Assembly: GCF_000783395.1 (NCBI RefSeq)
Contig: NZ_JSFK01000012.1
Coordinates: forward strand, 62,001-126,000
Origin: Pseudomonas chlororaphis
GTDB taxonomy: Bacteria > Pseudomonadota > Gammaproteobacteria > Pseudomonadales > Pseudomonadaceae
Length of the DNA stretch: 64,000 nt
Reading direction: 5' to 3'
Numbering within the stretch: the first letter of the stretch is position 1; every line of letters starts with the position of its first letter. This document shows positions 8,986 to 18,462 of the stretch, piece after piece. Both the position numbers and the translations under genes were made by a program. Under the pieces are notes generated by a model. The model was not told the origin of the DNA and made no database searches. It saw only the letters and a program-made list of their open reading frames with translations.

Positions 8986-9243
8986 AACCATTACCGCAGT
9001 CTTTTTCGAATTGTTGTTGTCGGATCGTTGCAGCCATGGTCGACCCCTGCGAGCAGGGTGCCCATTGGACGTAAGTCTAGGTTTTGCCACCGTTGGCGCA
9101 GTTTCGGAGATGCCCTACGCAAACAGTCGGAAATTCCCTTGTTTGCCCCCTTGGAAAAAAATCCGACGAAGTGCACATTGAAGCTCTGCCCAGCGATGTC
9201 TGACCACTTGCCAGGTGATTGATTTGCACATTTAGAGAACGCT

Positions 9244-9690
9244 ATGTCCGACCACGATATTTTGAGCGATGCCGAGCGAGAAGCGCTCAGTGCAGTCATG
9301 CTCGAACCTGACTTGCCACCGCAGCGTGTATTGATCGTTGATGACGACAAGGACGCCCGGGAGCTGTTGTCGGAGATTCTCGCGTTGGACGGCATTCGCT
9401 GCATGACCGCAGCCAGCGGTGAGACTGCGCTGAAGATGCTCGAAGAGAAGCCTTCGATCGGGCTGGTGATCACCGATCTGCGCATGGGGCATGTCGGTGG
9501 GCTTGAGCTGATCCGCCAGGTGCGTGAGTCGGTAAGGGCGGCGATGCCGATCATCATTGTGTCCGGCGATGCTGATGTGAAAGACGCGATTGCGGCGATG
9601 CATTTGAGCGTGGTGGATTTTCTGCTCAAGCCGATTGATACGGGCAAGTTGCTCGGTCTGGTCAAACACGAATTGGGTATCGACCCCTAA
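9244..9690 (+). CDS. Stand-alone CheY-like response regulator receiver
   Basis: A 148-residue protein with a 27-residue leader and one receiver domain. Acidic pocket residues sit in RVLIVDDDKDA (about 33-35). The predicted phosphoacceptor is D78 in VITDLRMG. IIIVSGDAD holds the conserved Ser/Thr switch position, and FLLKPID the conserved lysine. No output domain follows, so it probably acts by protein contact, like CheY or a phosphorelay intermediate. It is transcribed divergently from the cNMP/CBS gene across 258 bases; no histidine kinase is nearby. AGAGAA precedes the ATG. Confidence 0.87.
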   Translation: MSDHDILSDAEREALSAVMLEPDLPPQRVLIVDDDKDARELLSEILALDGIRCMTAASGETALKMLEEKPSIGLVITDLRMGHVGGLELIRQVRESVRAAMPIIIVSGDADVKDAIAAMHLSVVDFLLKPIDTGKLLGLVKHELGIDP

Positions 9691-9940
9691 GAGCCCCTCA
9701 CCCTAACCCTCCCGAAACGTCGGACCGCCCAGAGGGAGAGGGGACTGACCGAGGTGGATGTTCGAGGTACATCGACTTGAAACTCCTCAGTCGAACTCAG
9801 GTTTTGAAAAGCACCAATATCTGCTCCCTTGCCCCTCAACCCTTGGCAATTCCTGAGCCGAGCTCAGATTTTGAAAAGCATACAGATCTGCTCCCTTTCC
9901 CCTCTACCCCATGGGGGAGAGGGCTGGGGTGAGGGGGATG
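9691..9940. repeat. Gene-free stretch: family D repeat pair enclosing a degenerate tandem duplication
   Basis: Family D copies lie at 9692-9742 and, inverted, at 9892-9939. Between them two related segments of about 50 bases follow each other directly. One (about 9781-9830) contains CAGGTTTTGAAAAGCACCAA and then TCTGCTCCCTT; the other (about 9848-9898) contains CAGATTTTGAAAAGCATACA and then TCTGCTCCCTT. The duplication has drifted by several substitutions. No credible gene lies here. Confidence 0.7.
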
Positions 9941-9981
9941 GATCTCAAGCCGACTACAAAACCCAATCCCAGCGCACAAAC

Positions 9982-10014
9982 AAAAAAGCCCTGATCTTTC
10001 GATCAGGGCTTTTT
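9982..10014 (-). terminator. Rho-independent terminator of malate synthase
   Basis: A perfect 10-base stem AGCCCTGATC (9987-9996) pairs with GATCAGGGCT (10001-10010) around a four-base loop. On the minus strand the stem is followed by six T residues (9982-9987 complement), 23 bases past the glcB stop. A T-run on the other side means it could also act on the plus strand. Confidence 0.88.
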
Positions 10015-10036
10015 CACATCCACCATCTACGCAAAT

Positions 10037-12214
10037 TTACAGGCCATTGGCAGCCTTGAACTCGCGACGACGACGGTGCAGCACCGGCTCGGTGTAGCCG
10101 TTCGGCTGTTTGGTGCCTTCGATCACCAGTTCGACCGCCGCCTGGAAGGCGATGTTGCTGTCGAAGTTCGGTGCCAGCGGACGGTACAACGGGTCGTTGG
10201 CGTTTTGACGATCCACCACCGGCGCCATGCGTTTGAGGCTTTCCATCACTTGCGCTTCGGTGACGACACCGTGGCGCAGCCAGTTGGCGATGTGCTGGCT
10301 GGAGATACGCAGCGTGGCACGGTCTTCCATCAGGCCGACGTCATTGATGTCCGGTACTTTCGAGCAGCCAACACCCTGGTCGATCCAGCGCACTACATAA
10401 CCAAGAATGCCCTGGGCATTGTTGTCCAGTTCGTTCTTGATCTGCTCTGGGGTCCAGTTCGGGTTGACCGCCAGCGGGATGGTCAGGATGTCGTCCACCG
10501 AAGCGCGAGCACGTTTGGCCAGTTCGGCCTGACGGGCGAACACGTCGACCTTGTGATAATGCAGCGCGTGCAGCGCAGCAGCCGTTGGCGACGGTACCCA
10601 AGCGGTATTGGCGCCGGCCAGCGGGTGCGCGATTTTCTGCTCGAGCATCGCGGCCATCAGGTCAGGCATGGCCCACATGCCTTTACCGATTTGCGCACGA
10701 CCTTGCAGGCCAGTGCTCAGACCGATATCGACGTTCCAGTTTTCGTACGCGCCGATCCACTTCTCAGCCTTCATGTCAGCCTTGCGCACAACCGGGCCGG
10801 CTTCCATGGAGGTGTGGATTTCGTCGCCGGTGCGGTCGAGGAAACCGGTGTTGATGAACACCACGCGCTCACTGGCAGCCTTGATGCAGGCCTTGAGGTT
10901 GACCGTGGTGCGGCGCTCCTCGTCCATGATCCCGACTTTCAGGGTGTTGCGCGAAAGGCCCAGCACGTCTTCGATGCGGCCGAACAGCTCGTTGGTGAAC
11001 GCCGCTTCTTCCGGGCCGTGCATCTTCGGTTTAACGATGTACACGGAACCGGTGCGAGTGTTGCGGCGCGAGGTGTTGCCATTGAGGTTGTGCATCGCCG
11101 CGAGGCAAGTGACCAGACCGTCGAGGATGCCTTCCGGCACTTCGTTACCGTCTTTGTCGAGGATCGCGTCGATGGTCATCAGGTGGCCAACGTTGCGCAC
11201 GAACAACAGCGAACGACCGTGCAAGGTAACTTCACCGCCATTTGGTGCGGTGTAGGTGCGATCCGGGTTCATGGTGCGGGTGAAGGTCTGGCCACCCTTG
11301 GACACGGATTCCGCTAGGTCGCCCTTCATCAGGCCGAGCCAGTTGCGGTAGATCACCACTTTGTCGTCGGCATCGACGGCGGCCACGGAGTCTTCGCAGT
11401 CCATGATGGTGGTCAGTGCTGCTTCCATCAGGATGTCTTTGACGCCGGCGGCGTCGGTCTGGCCGACCGGGGTGCTGGCATCGACCTGGATTTCGAAGTG
11501 CAGACCGTTGTGTTTCAGCAGAATGGCGATTGGCGCGTTGGCGTCGCCCTGGAAACCGATCAGTTGTGCGTCATCGCGCAGGCCAGTGTTGCTGCCGCCC
11601 TTTAGGGTGACCAGCAGTTTGCCGTCAGCGATTTTGTAGGCGGTCGAATCGACATGGGAGCCAGCAGCCAATGGCGCAGCTTCGTCGAGGAACGCACGGG
11701 CAAAGGCGATGACTTTGTCGCCACGCACCTTGTTGTAGCCTTTGCCTTTTTCCGCGCCACCGTCTTCGCTGATCGCGTCGGTGCCGTAGAGGGCGTCATA
11801 CAGCGAACCCCAGCGGGCGTTCGAGGCATTGAGAGCGAAGCGGGCGTTCATCACCGGCACCACGAGTTGCGGGCCGGCGGTACGGGCGATTTCATCATCG
11901 ACGTTTTGTGTCGTTGCCTGGAAATCAGCCGCTTCTGGCAGCAGATAACCGATTTCTTGCAGGAAGGCTTTATAGGCCACGGCGTCGTGCGCCTGACCGT
12001 TGCGTTCCTGATGCCAGGCGTCAATACGAGCCTGGAAGTCATCGCGTTTGGCGAGTAGGGCTTTGTTCTTGGGTGCCAGGTCATGAATGACCTTGTCGGC
12101 ACCTTCCCAGAATTTGTCGGCGGTGAGGCCGGTACCGGGAATGGCTTCGTTGTTCACGAAGTCGAACAGGACTTTGGCGACCTGCAGGCCACCGACTTGA
12201 ACGTGTTCAGTCAT
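10037..12214 (-). CDS. glcB: Malate synthase G
   Basis: A 725-residue cytoplasmic enzyme that condenses glyoxylate and acetyl-CoA to malate in the glyoxylate/glycolate pathway. The length is that of the monomeric G isoform rather than the ~530-residue A form. It starts [20 protein letters not shown] and carries family stretches such as [47 protein letters not shown] and [20 protein letters not shown]. The ATG at 12214 is chosen because GTGAGG sits seven bases before it; a GTG four codons upstream is in frame but would remove this site. It is a lone gene with its own terminator and a long upstream region holding inverted repeats. Confidence 0.97.
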   Translation of the reverse strand: MTEHVQVGGLQVAKVLFDFVNNEAIPGTGLTADKFWEGADKVIHDLAPKNKALLAKRDDFQARIDAWHQERNGQAHDAVAYKAFLQEIGYLLPEAADFQATTQNVDDEIARTAGPQLVVPVMNARFALNASNARWGSLYDALYGTDAISEDGGAEKGKGYNKVRGDKVIAFARAFLDEAAPLAAGSHVDSTAYKIADGKLLVTLKGGSNTGLRDDAQLIGFQGDANAPIAILLKHNGLHFEIQVDASTPVGQTDAAGVKDILMEAALTTIMDCEDSVAAVDADDKVVIYRNWLGLMKGDLAESVSKGGQTFTRTMNPDRTYTAPNGGEVTLHGRSLLFVRNVGHLMTIDAILDKDGNEVPEGILDGLVTCLAAMHNLNGNTSRRNTRTGSVYIVKPKMHGPEEAAFTNELFGRIEDVLGLSRNTLKVGIMDEERRTTVNLKACIKAASERVVFINTGFLDRTGDEIHTSMEAGPVVRKADMKAEKWIGAYENWNVDIGLSTGLQGRAQIGKGMWAMPDLMAAMLEQKIAHPLAGANTAWVPSPTAAALHALHYHKVDVFARQAELAKRARASVDDILTIPLAVNPNWTPEQIKNELDNNAQGILGYVVRWIDQGVGCSKVPDINDVGLMEDRATLRISSQHIANWLRHGVVTEAQVMESLKRMAPVVDRQNANDPLYRPLAPNFDSNIAFQAAVELVIEGTKQPNGYTEPVLHRRRREFKAANGL

Positions 12215-12716
12215 TGCTTGCCTCACTCTGCTCAGCTATTTCGCTTTTCAGCTCTTCAATTTGACAATGAAGCCTCTGGCCATTTAAACCACAAACCTGC
12301 CGACCAGTACATGCCATTGCTGGCGGCTGGGCTGGGACCAATCAAAGGCTTGGGGCCTTGCTGACGGGGCTTTCAGGGTTGCGAACAGGCCTTGGCAGAC
12401 ATCGATCCAGCGTTATGTAGTGCGCGCTGCGGCATACTACATGATGAGTTGCGCTTGTGAAAATCAGACTAATTACGTCGTTCTGCGACCTCATGTCGCA
12501 TTGCGGTCACATCGCGGAACGGGATGTTCTCAAAAAACCATTGGATTGTTCCAGCTAAATATAAAAAGTTGTACACATAAATAGTATTTGGCTGCTATGG
12601 CACCGGTTTATGTGGGAGCGAGCCTGCACGCGAAAGCGTCGCTCGCCTCAACGCAAAATCGACCCTTGCCTATACTTCCCCTTCTATAACAAAAGTCATG
12701 ACAAGAGGGCGACGCC
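12215..12716. promoter_or_regulatory. Long intergenic region between divergent glcB and gcvR-like genes, with two inverted repeats
   Basis: No gene is supported in these 502 bases. Two dyads stand out: ATGTAGT (12415-12421) with ACTACAT (12436-12442) across 14 bases, and TGCGAC (12484-12489) with GTCGCA (12495-12500) across five bases. They lie 200-290 bases before the glcB start and could be regulator sites for either gene. A single unpaired family B repeat (TGTGGGAGCGAGCCTGCACG) starts at 12611. AT-rich sequence at about 12555-12595 may hold promoter elements. No assignment to a known regulator is made. Confidence 0.45.
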
Positions 12717-13235
12717 ATGGACCATCTCGTACTCACTGTTTTCGCCCCGGACAAGCCCGGACAGGTCGAGCGCATCGCCCAATGCATCGCCGAGCACGGC
12801 GGTAACTGGCTGGAAAGCCGTATGTCGCGGATGGCCGGGCAGTTTGCGGGCATTCTTCGGGTGGGCGTGCCGGCGGAGGCTTACGACGAATTAGTCGATT
12901 CCCTACAAGCACTGTCGACGCATGGCATCCGCGTATTGATTGCCGAGAGCGGCATCGAGCAGTCCTGCACCTGGAAGCCGATCGCGATGGAGCTGGTGGG
13001 CAATGACCGGCCCGGCATCGTCCGCGACATCACCCGGCTGTTGAGCGAGCAGGGCGTTAACCTTGAAAGACTGGTGACTGAGGTGCGTCCAGCACCGATG
13101 AGCAGTGAACCGCTGTTTCACGCCGAAGCGATTCTTGCAGTGCCACTGACCTTGTCGCTCGACGTCTTGCAGTCGCGCCTGGAAACCCTGGCCGACGATC
13201 TGATGGTCGAACTGGTGTTACGCACAGACGTTTAA
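12717..13235 (+). CDS. GcvR-like double ACT-domain protein (glycine cleavage regulator family)
   Basis: A 172-residue protein made of two ACT domains. The first spans about 3-75 (LVLTVFAPDKPGQVERIAQCIAEHGGNWLESR), the second about 88-165 (MELVGNDRPGIVRDITRLLSEQGVNLERL). This matches GcvR, which modulates the LysR activator GcvA of the glycine cleavage genes by amino-acid sensing and protein contact, with no DNA-binding domain of its own. No gcv genes are in the window, so its exact target is inferred only from family. AAGAGGGCGACGCC precedes the ATG. Confidence 0.82.
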   Translation: MDHLVLTVFAPDKPGQVERIAQCIAEHGGNWLESRMSRMAGQFAGILRVGVPAEAYDELVDSLQALSTHGIRVLIAESGIEQSCTWKPIAMELVGNDRPGIVRDITRLLSEQGVNLERLVTEVRPAPMSSEPLFHAEAILAVPLTLSLDVLQSRLETLADDLMVELVLRTDV

Positions 13236-13413
13236 GCGCTGAGCGGGTTATCCAGTTTAAACGTGCACCTGCCTGTGGATAACCTGTAGAGACCGGGCGC
13301 AGCGTCAAGCCGGCCGGGGCTTGCGCGGAACTGATCAAAAAACCGCCAACATTCAGTGACTTGCACACAAACGGCGGGGATCACGCTGTGGATAACCTTG
13401 GGAAGGAATGATG

Positions 13414-13436
13414 CAGGCCACGAGAACCGTGGCCTG
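13414..13436. terminator. Hairpin between the convergent gcvR-like and rarD genes
   Basis: CAGGCCACG (13414-13422) pairs perfectly with CGTGGCCTG (13428-13436) around AGAAC. The gap lies between two genes whose 3' ends face each other, the usual place for a shared terminator, but neither side has a clear T-run, so intrinsic termination is uncertain. Confidence 0.5.
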
Positions 13437-13458
13437 TGAGGGTTTGTACGCTTTTTGA

Positions 13459-14346
13459 TCAGCTGCGCCGGCGCAAACTGATCACCGCATCGACGCTGTA
13501 AACGGCCAGACCGGCCCAGATGAAGACAAACGCGACTAACGTGCTCGACGACAAGTGCTCACCAAACAGCAGCACGGCTTGCAGCAGCACCAGAGTCGGC
13601 GCCAGGTATTGCAGGAAACCGATCGTGGTGTACGGCAAGTGGCGCGTGGCGGCGTTGAAGCACACCAGCGGCACCAATGTCACTGGACCGGCCGCCACCA
13701 GCCACCAGGCTTGGGACGTGGTCCAGAACTCCGGTTGCGCGCTGGTTGCGGTCTGGTTGAACAGCAGCCAGGCGATGGCAATCGGCACCAGCATCCAGGT
13801 TTCCACCACCAGCCCCGGCAACGCCTTGACCGGTGCCTGCTTACGGATCAGACCGTAGAAGCCGAACGTCAGCGCCAGCACCAGCGACACCCACGGCAGA
13901 CTGCCGACCTGCCACACCTGTTGCGCGACACCGACCGCCGCCAGACCGACCGCGATCCACTGCATCCGGCGCAAGCGTTCGCCGAGAATCAACATGCCCA
14001 AGAGCACGTTTACCAACGGGTTGATGTAGTAACCGAGGCTCGCTTCGAGCATGCGCCCGTTATTCACCGACCACACGTAGGTCAGCCAGTTGGCCGCGAT
14101 CAACGTGCCGCTCAGCGCCAGAATCGCCAAGCGTTTGGGGTTGTCGAGCAGTTCGCGCAACCAGCCCGGGTGTTTCCACACCATCAGCAGCAGCGCACCG
14201 AACAGCGCCGACCACAGCACCCGATGGATGATGATCTCGACGGCCGGCACTTCGGCAATGGCTTTGAAGTAGATCGGGAACAGGCCCCAGATGATGTAGG
14301 CACTCAGGCCCAGAATGTACCCGCGACGCGGGTTGGCGGCTTGCAT
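13459..14346 (-). CDS. rarD: RarD-type EamA-family permease
   Basis: A 295-residue inner-membrane protein with about ten hydrophobic helices in two EamA repeats. It opens RGYILGLSAYIIWGLFPIYF, the characteristic start of the RarD subfamily, and has WLTYVWSVNNGRMLEASLGY and IGFLQYLAPTLVLL later, also typical. RarD proteins are drug/metabolite-transporter superfamily members named from chloramphenicol sensitivity; the true substrate is not established. It is a single gene with a repeat pair of family C just upstream. The start is supported by its position immediately before the RGY motif. Confidence 0.88.
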   Translation of the reverse strand: MQAANPRRGYILGLSAYIIWGLFPIYFKAIAEVPAVEIIIHRVLWSALFGALLLMVWKHPGWLRELLDNPKRLAILALSGTLIAANWLTYVWSVNNGRMLEASLGYYINPLVNVLLGMLILGERLRRMQWIAVGLAAVGVAQQVWQVGSLPWVSLVLALTFGFYGLIRKQAPVKALPGLVVETWMLVPIAIAWLLFNQTATSAQPEFWTTSQAWWLVAAGPVTLVPLVCFNAATRHLPYTTIGFLQYLAPTLVLLQAVLLFGEHLSSSTLVAFVFIWAGLAVYSVDAVISLRRRS

Positions 14347-14420
14347 GCAGAATCCTTGCTTAGGCAGCTAACAAAGGAGGGATTGTAAGGAGGTTGTATA
14401 GATGTGTCGTGTCAGAACGC

Positions 14421-14497
14421 AAAAAGATCGCAGCCTTCGGCAGCTCCTACAGGGGAATGTATTCCAGGGTAGGAGCTGCCGAAGGCTGCGATCTTTT
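14421..14497. repeat. Inverted pair of family C repeats (GATCGCAGCCTTCGGCAGCT)
   Basis: AAAAAGATCGCAGCCTTCGG and following bases (14421-14449) face a near-perfect reverse complement at 14470-14497 that ends in TTTT. The pair sits just past the 3' end of the srkA-like gene and before rarD. With A-runs and T-runs on its outer edges it can also act as a terminator. Related pairs are at 29976-30040 and 60137-60214. Confidence 0.85.
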
Positions 14498-14506
14498 GAT
14501 CTTTGA

Positions 14507-15481
14507 TCAGAAGAGTTTCAGTGGTTCTTCGTTAAGCGCGGACAGCTGCTCACGCAACGCCAACACCTGATCGCCCCAATAACGTTCGGTGCCGAACCAC
14601 GGAAAGCTGTGCGGGAACGCCGGGTCATCCCAGCGCCGCGCGAGCCAGGCGCTGTAGTGCATCAGGCGCAGCGCGCGCAGCGGCTCGATCAGTGCCAGTT
14701 CGCGCGGGTCGAAATCGTGGAACTCGTTGTAGCCGTCCATCAACTCGGACAATTGACCGAGGCATTCCTGACGATCACCGGCGAGCATCATCCAGATATC
14801 CTGCACCGCTGGGCCCATGCGGCAGTCGTCGAGGTCGACGATGTGGAACATCTCGTCACGGCACATCATGTTGCCGGGGTGACAATCACCGTGCATGCGG
14901 ATGTTCTGGTGCGGTGTGTTGGCATAAGCATCTTCCACGCGCTTGAGCAGGTCGCGGGCGACCGACTCGTAGGCCGGCAGCAGGCTTTTCGGAATGAAGT
15001 TGCCTTCGAGCAAGGTGTTCAGCGAGGCGTGGCCGAAGTTCTGTACGGCGAGGGCTTCACGGTGTTCGAACGGCTTGGTCGCGCCGACCGCGTGAATCCG
15101 CCCGAGCAACTGGCCCAGGCGATACAACTGATCAAGATTGCCCGGCTCCGGCGCCCGACCGCCGCGACGCGGGAACAGAGTGAAGCGGAAACCGGCATGC
15201 TCGTGCAGGGTTTCGCCGTTGTGGATCAGCGGCGCCACCACCGGGATTTCGACGTCGGCCAGCTCGAAGGTGAACTTGTGTTCTTCGAGAATCGCTTCGT
15301 TGGTCCAGCGCTGCGGACGGTAGAACTTGGCAATCAGCGGTTCCGAGTCTTCGATGCCGACCTGATAGACGCGGTTTTCGTAGCTGTTGAGCGCCAGAAT
15401 GCGCGCATCACTGAGGAAGCCAATGCTTTCAACGGCATCGAGCACGAGGTCGGGGGTGAGGGTTTCAAACGGGTGGGCCAT
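14507..15481 (-). CDS. srkA: Stress response kinase A (YihE/SrkA-type Ser/Thr kinase)
   Basis: A 324-residue cytoplasmic kinase of the aminoglycoside-phosphotransferase/choline-kinase fold. It shows AKFYRPQRWTNEAILEEH (nucleotide lysine and C-helix region), then the catalytic MHGDCHPGNMM (HGDxxxxN) and the metal-binding IVDLDDCRMGP. The 324-residue length and the sequences near both motifs fit SrkA, which protects cells under oxidative and envelope stress by countering MazF-linked death in E. coli. The ATG at 15481 follows a GTC/AGGAGT-type ribosome site; a much longer open frame reaches into the upstream repeats and is rejected. Confidence 0.9.
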   Translation of the reverse strand: MAHPFETLTPDLVLDAVESIGFLSDARILALNSYENRVYQVGIEDSEPLIAKFYRPQRWTNEAILEEHKFTFELADVEIPVVAPLIHNGETLHEHAGFRFTLFPRRGGRAPEPGNLDQLYRLGQLLGRIHAVGATKPFEHREALAVQNFGHASLNTLLEGNFIPKSLLPAYESVARDLLKRVEDAYANTPHQNIRMHGDCHPGNMMCRDEMFHIVDLDDCRMGPAVQDIWMMLAGDRQECLGQLSELMDGYNEFHDFDPRELALIEPLRALRLMHYSAWLARRWDDPAFPHSFPWFGTERYWGDQVLALREQLSALNEEPLKLF

Positions 15482-15574
15482 GCTGACTCCTGCGCGCAGC
15501 AGGCTGCCGCGTCCGGCCCAGCATGGTAGCGCAGATGGCAGCGGGGGAGGTGTTTGGTGTCTGTGCTGACGCCA

Positions 15575-15636
15575 TCGCTGGCAAGCCAGCTCCCACATTA
15601 GAAATGCGTTCCCTGTGGGAGCTGGCTTGCCAGCGA
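15575..15636. repeat. Inverted pair of REP elements (family A)
   Basis: Copies at 15575-15597 and, inverted, 15614-15636 are separated by only 16 bases, the tightest pair in the window. The pair stands just past the stop of the PhoX-type gene. Confidence 0.85.
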
Positions 15637-15646
15637 TGAGGGCCTG

Positions 15647-17548
15647 TCAGGCGCCGACGATCCCGCCATCCTCACGGGTAATCGCCATCACCGAGGAACG
15701 CGGCTTGCCATTCGGCAAATGCTCAGGGAAGGTCGAACCACCGTTCTCCCCCGGATGCTGAATCCCGACAAACAGGGTTTTCTGATCCGGCGAGAAGCTG
15801 ATGCCCGTCACTTCACAACCAATCGGCCCGACCATGAAGCGGCGAATCTCACCGGTCTTGGGATCGGCGCACAGCATCTGGTTATTGCCCATTCCGGCAA
15901 AGTCCCCAGCATTGCTCGAGTCGCCATCGGTGAGAATCCACAAGCGTCCGGCCTTGTCGAAGCCCAAGCCATCCGGGCTGTTGAACATGTTCTGCGGGGT
16001 GATGTTCTTCGAGCCACCCTTCGGCGTTCCGGCATGTACGCCCGGATTGCCGGCGACCACAAACAGATCCCAGGCAAATGTCTTCGAAGCGTGATCACCG
16101 CGGTCGGTGCGCCAGCGCAGGATCTGCCCGTAAACGTTCTTCTCGCGCGGGTTCGGCCCGCCGACTGGTTGGCCGTCTTCGCCACGCTTGGCGTTGTTGG
16201 TCAGGGTGCAATAGACCTGGCCGTCCTTCGGGCTGACGACGATCCATTCCGGACGATCCATGCGCGTTGCGCCGACCACGCTGGCGGCAAGGCGCGCATG
16301 GATCAGCACTTCGGCCTGATCGGCAAAGCCGCTGCTGGCGTCGATGCCGTTTTTGCCGTGGGTCAGTTCGATCCACTGGCCCTGGCCTTTCGGGTGATCG
16401 GGGTTGCTGTCGCCGTTGTCGAATTTCGCTACGTACAAGGTGCCGTGGTCGAGGATGTCGCGGTTGGCCTTGGCGTTGCGGTGGTTGATGCGGTCGCGGC
16501 TGACGAATTTGTAGATGAATTCGCCACGCTCGTCGTCGCCCATGTAGACCACGGCGCGACCGTCGTCGGTCTCGGCCAGGGCAGCGTTTTCATGTTTGAA
16601 GCGGCCCAGCGCGGTGCGTTTCACCGGGGTCGATTGCGGATCGAACGGATCGATCTCGACCACCCAGCCGTGACGGTTGAGTTCGTTGGGGTTTTTCGCC
16701 ATGTCGAAGCGCGGGTCGTACGGGTGCCAGTTGATTTCGCGGCTGGCGACCGAGACGCCGTAGCGCTTTTGCGCCGGGTCGAACTGCTGCTGGGCGTTGC
16801 TGCTGCCGAAGCAGTCGGTGAAGTTTTCTTCGCAGGTCAGGTAAGTGCCCCACGGGGTTTTACCGTTGGCGCAGTTCTGGAAGGTGCCGAGGACTTTTTT
16901 GCCGTGTTTGTCGGCAGCGGTTTTCATCAGGTCATGACCGGCTGCCGGGCCGCTGATGCGCAATGGCGAGTTGCCGTGGATGCGGCGGTTGTAGCGCGAG
17001 CCCTGGACGAACTGCCACTGACCGTTCTTGCGTTGCACTTCGATCACCGACACGCCTTCGCAGGCCAGCGCCTTGCGCACGTCTTCCGCCGATTGCGGCA
17101 TGCCGCCATGCGGGTAGAGGTAGCGGTAGTTGGTGTATTCGTTGTTGATCGCCATCAACGCGCGGTTGCGGTCGTCGGGGAAGGCGAACAGGCTCATGCC
17201 GTCGTTGTTGTCGCCGAACTGCACTTCCTGTGCGGCAGCGGTGCCGTTGCCGCTCGGGTCGAAGGCCGGGCCGTTTTTCTGCAATGGCTGGCCCCAACTG
17301 ATCAGCACCGAAGACTTGTAGCCTTTGGGCAGCGTGATGACATCGGTGGTCGCAGCGGGAATGCTCTCGAAACCGAGCAGGCGGCTGTTGCCGGCGCTGA
17401 TGCCGGTGGCCAGCGCGCTGCGGCTCAACAGACTACCGCCGAGGAACATTGCCGCGCCGCACAGTGCGCCGGCGCCGATGAAACCGCGACGGCTGAGGCC
17501 GACCATTTTTTCCAGGTCAGTGGATTGGTTTTCTTCTAATAGGCTCAC
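15647..17548 (-). CDS. PhoX-family (DUF839) Tat-exported phosphatase
   Basis: A 633-residue protein with a twin-arginine signal: LSRRGFIGAGALCGAAMFLG at about residues 18-37, preceded by a charged N-region, so it should be exported folded to the periplasm. The rest is a DUF839/PhoX beta-propeller, with RALMAINNEYTNYRYLYP, WGTYLTCEENFTDCFG, GRFKHENAALAETDDGRAVVYMGDDERGEFIYKF-type segments and NSPDGLGFDKAGRLWILTDGD. PhoX enzymes are Ca/Fe-dependent alkaline phosphatases that scavenge organic phosphate. It starts with GTG (at 17548) behind GGGAGCCTGAT. I see no Pho box by eye, and activity within the broad DUF839 family is not certain. Confidence 0.85.
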   Translation of the reverse strand: MSLLEENQSTDLEKMVGLSRRGFIGAGALCGAAMFLGGSLLSRSALATGISAGNSRLLGFESIPAATTDVITLPKGYKSSVLISWGQPLQKNGPAFDPSGNGTAAAQEVQFGDNNDGMSLFAFPDDRNRALMAINNEYTNYRYLYPHGGMPQSAEDVRKALACEGVSVIEVQRKNGQWQFVQGSRYNRRIHGNSPLRISGPAAGHDLMKTAADKHGKKVLGTFQNCANGKTPWGTYLTCEENFTDCFGSSNAQQQFDPAQKRYGVSVASREINWHPYDPRFDMAKNPNELNRHGWVVEIDPFDPQSTPVKRTALGRFKHENAALAETDDGRAVVYMGDDERGEFIYKFVSRDRINHRNAKANRDILDHGTLYVAKFDNGDSNPDHPKGQGQWIELTHGKNGIDASSGFADQAEVLIHARLAASVVGATRMDRPEWIVVSPKDGQVYCTLTNNAKRGEDGQPVGGPNPREKNVYGQILRWRTDRGDHASKTFAWDLFVVAGNPGVHAGTPKGGSKNITPQNMFNSPDGLGFDKAGRLWILTDGDSSNAGDFAGMGNNQMLCADPKTGEIRRFMVGPIGCEVTGISFSPDQKTLFVGIQHPGENGGSTFPEHLPNGKPRSSVMAITREDGGIVGA

Positions 17549-17618
17549 ATCAGGCTCCCTGCTTGGTTTTGGCAGCTACCTTAATGAGCGTCGATGACGC
17601 TTTCGTTGCAACGCCTGA

Positions 17619-18383
17619 TTACAGCGGCGTGCCGATCAGCACGTTGGACGGCGAAAACTGCACCTGCACCGGTTGTTCGACCGTCAACCCGCGAGTACGC
17701 AAATCGAGCGGCTCAGCCAGGGCGCAGAGGGTATGGCCGTTGGGCAGGGTAATACGTACTTCGCTCGGGCCGTCCTCGGCGTCGAGAATTGCTTCGATGG
17801 TGCCCTTCAGAAGATTGTGACCAGACGTTGCAGATTGCTCGGTGCCGAGCAATTCCAGCCAGCCAGCCTTGATCAGCGCCACCACTTCGGTACCGGTTTG
17901 TAATTCCAGATGCACGGTGCTGTCGTGGGTGATCTGCGCGTCGAGGCACAACCCTTCGGCCAGTTCGAGACGGATCAGGTCATTACGGCCCTGCGCTGCG
18001 ATTGCCACGACTTTGCCGTGCAACTGATTGCGCGCACTGGTTCTGAGCATCAAGCGACCGAGCAGATCCAGATCGCTGGCGTCTTCCGCTGCCTCCAGCA
18101 CCTGGGCCTGCAAGGCCTGCAGTTTTTGGTACAGGCGCAAAACGCGCTCGCCTTCGCTGGAGAGTTTCGCACCGCCACCGCCCTTGCCACCCACGGCGCG
18201 TTCGACCAAAGGTTTTTGCGCCAGGTTGTTCAACTCATCAATGGCATCCCACGCGGCTTTGTAGCTCAGGCCTGCGCTTTTCGCGGCGCGGGTGATCGAG
18301 CCTTGTTCGGCGATGTGTTGCAGCAGGGCGATGCGCTGCGGACGGCGGACGATGTGCTGGGACAACAGGGAAGGCATGGACAT
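17619..18383 (-). CDS. modE: ModE-like molybdate-responsive regulator
   Basis: A 254-residue DNA-binding regulator. The N-terminal LysR-like winged helix spans about 15-80 (RIALLQHIAEQGSITRAAKSAGLSYKAAWDAIDELN) with the glycine-rich wing GGKGGGGAKLSSEG. Two C-terminal Mop/TOBE domains begin at SARNQLHGKVVAI (about 117) and SGHNLLKGTIEAI (about 187); these bind molybdate at a dimer interface. ModE represses the modABC transporter when molybdate is plentiful. No mod transporter genes are adjacent here. ATGs at 18383 and 18377 are both possible starts. Confidence 0.87.
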   Translation of the reverse strand: MSMPSLLSQHIVRRPQRIALLQHIAEQGSITRAAKSAGLSYKAAWDAIDELNNLAQKPLVERAVGGKGGGGAKLSSEGERVLRLYQKLQALQAQVLEAAEDASDLDLLGRLMLRTSARNQLHGKVVAIAAQGRNDLIRLELAEGLCLDAQITHDSTVHLELQTGTEVVALIKAGWLELLGTEQSATSGHNLLKGTIEAILDAEDGPSEVRITLPNGHTLCALAEPLDLRTRGLTVEQPVQVQFSPSNVLIGTPL

Positions 18384-18462
18384 GGGTGGGGTGCTTTTTT
18401 GCTGTGGCGGTGGGGGAGGAAGTTGGCCGCTCGCAACGCGAGAGTCAAGCCTGACGCAGAAC

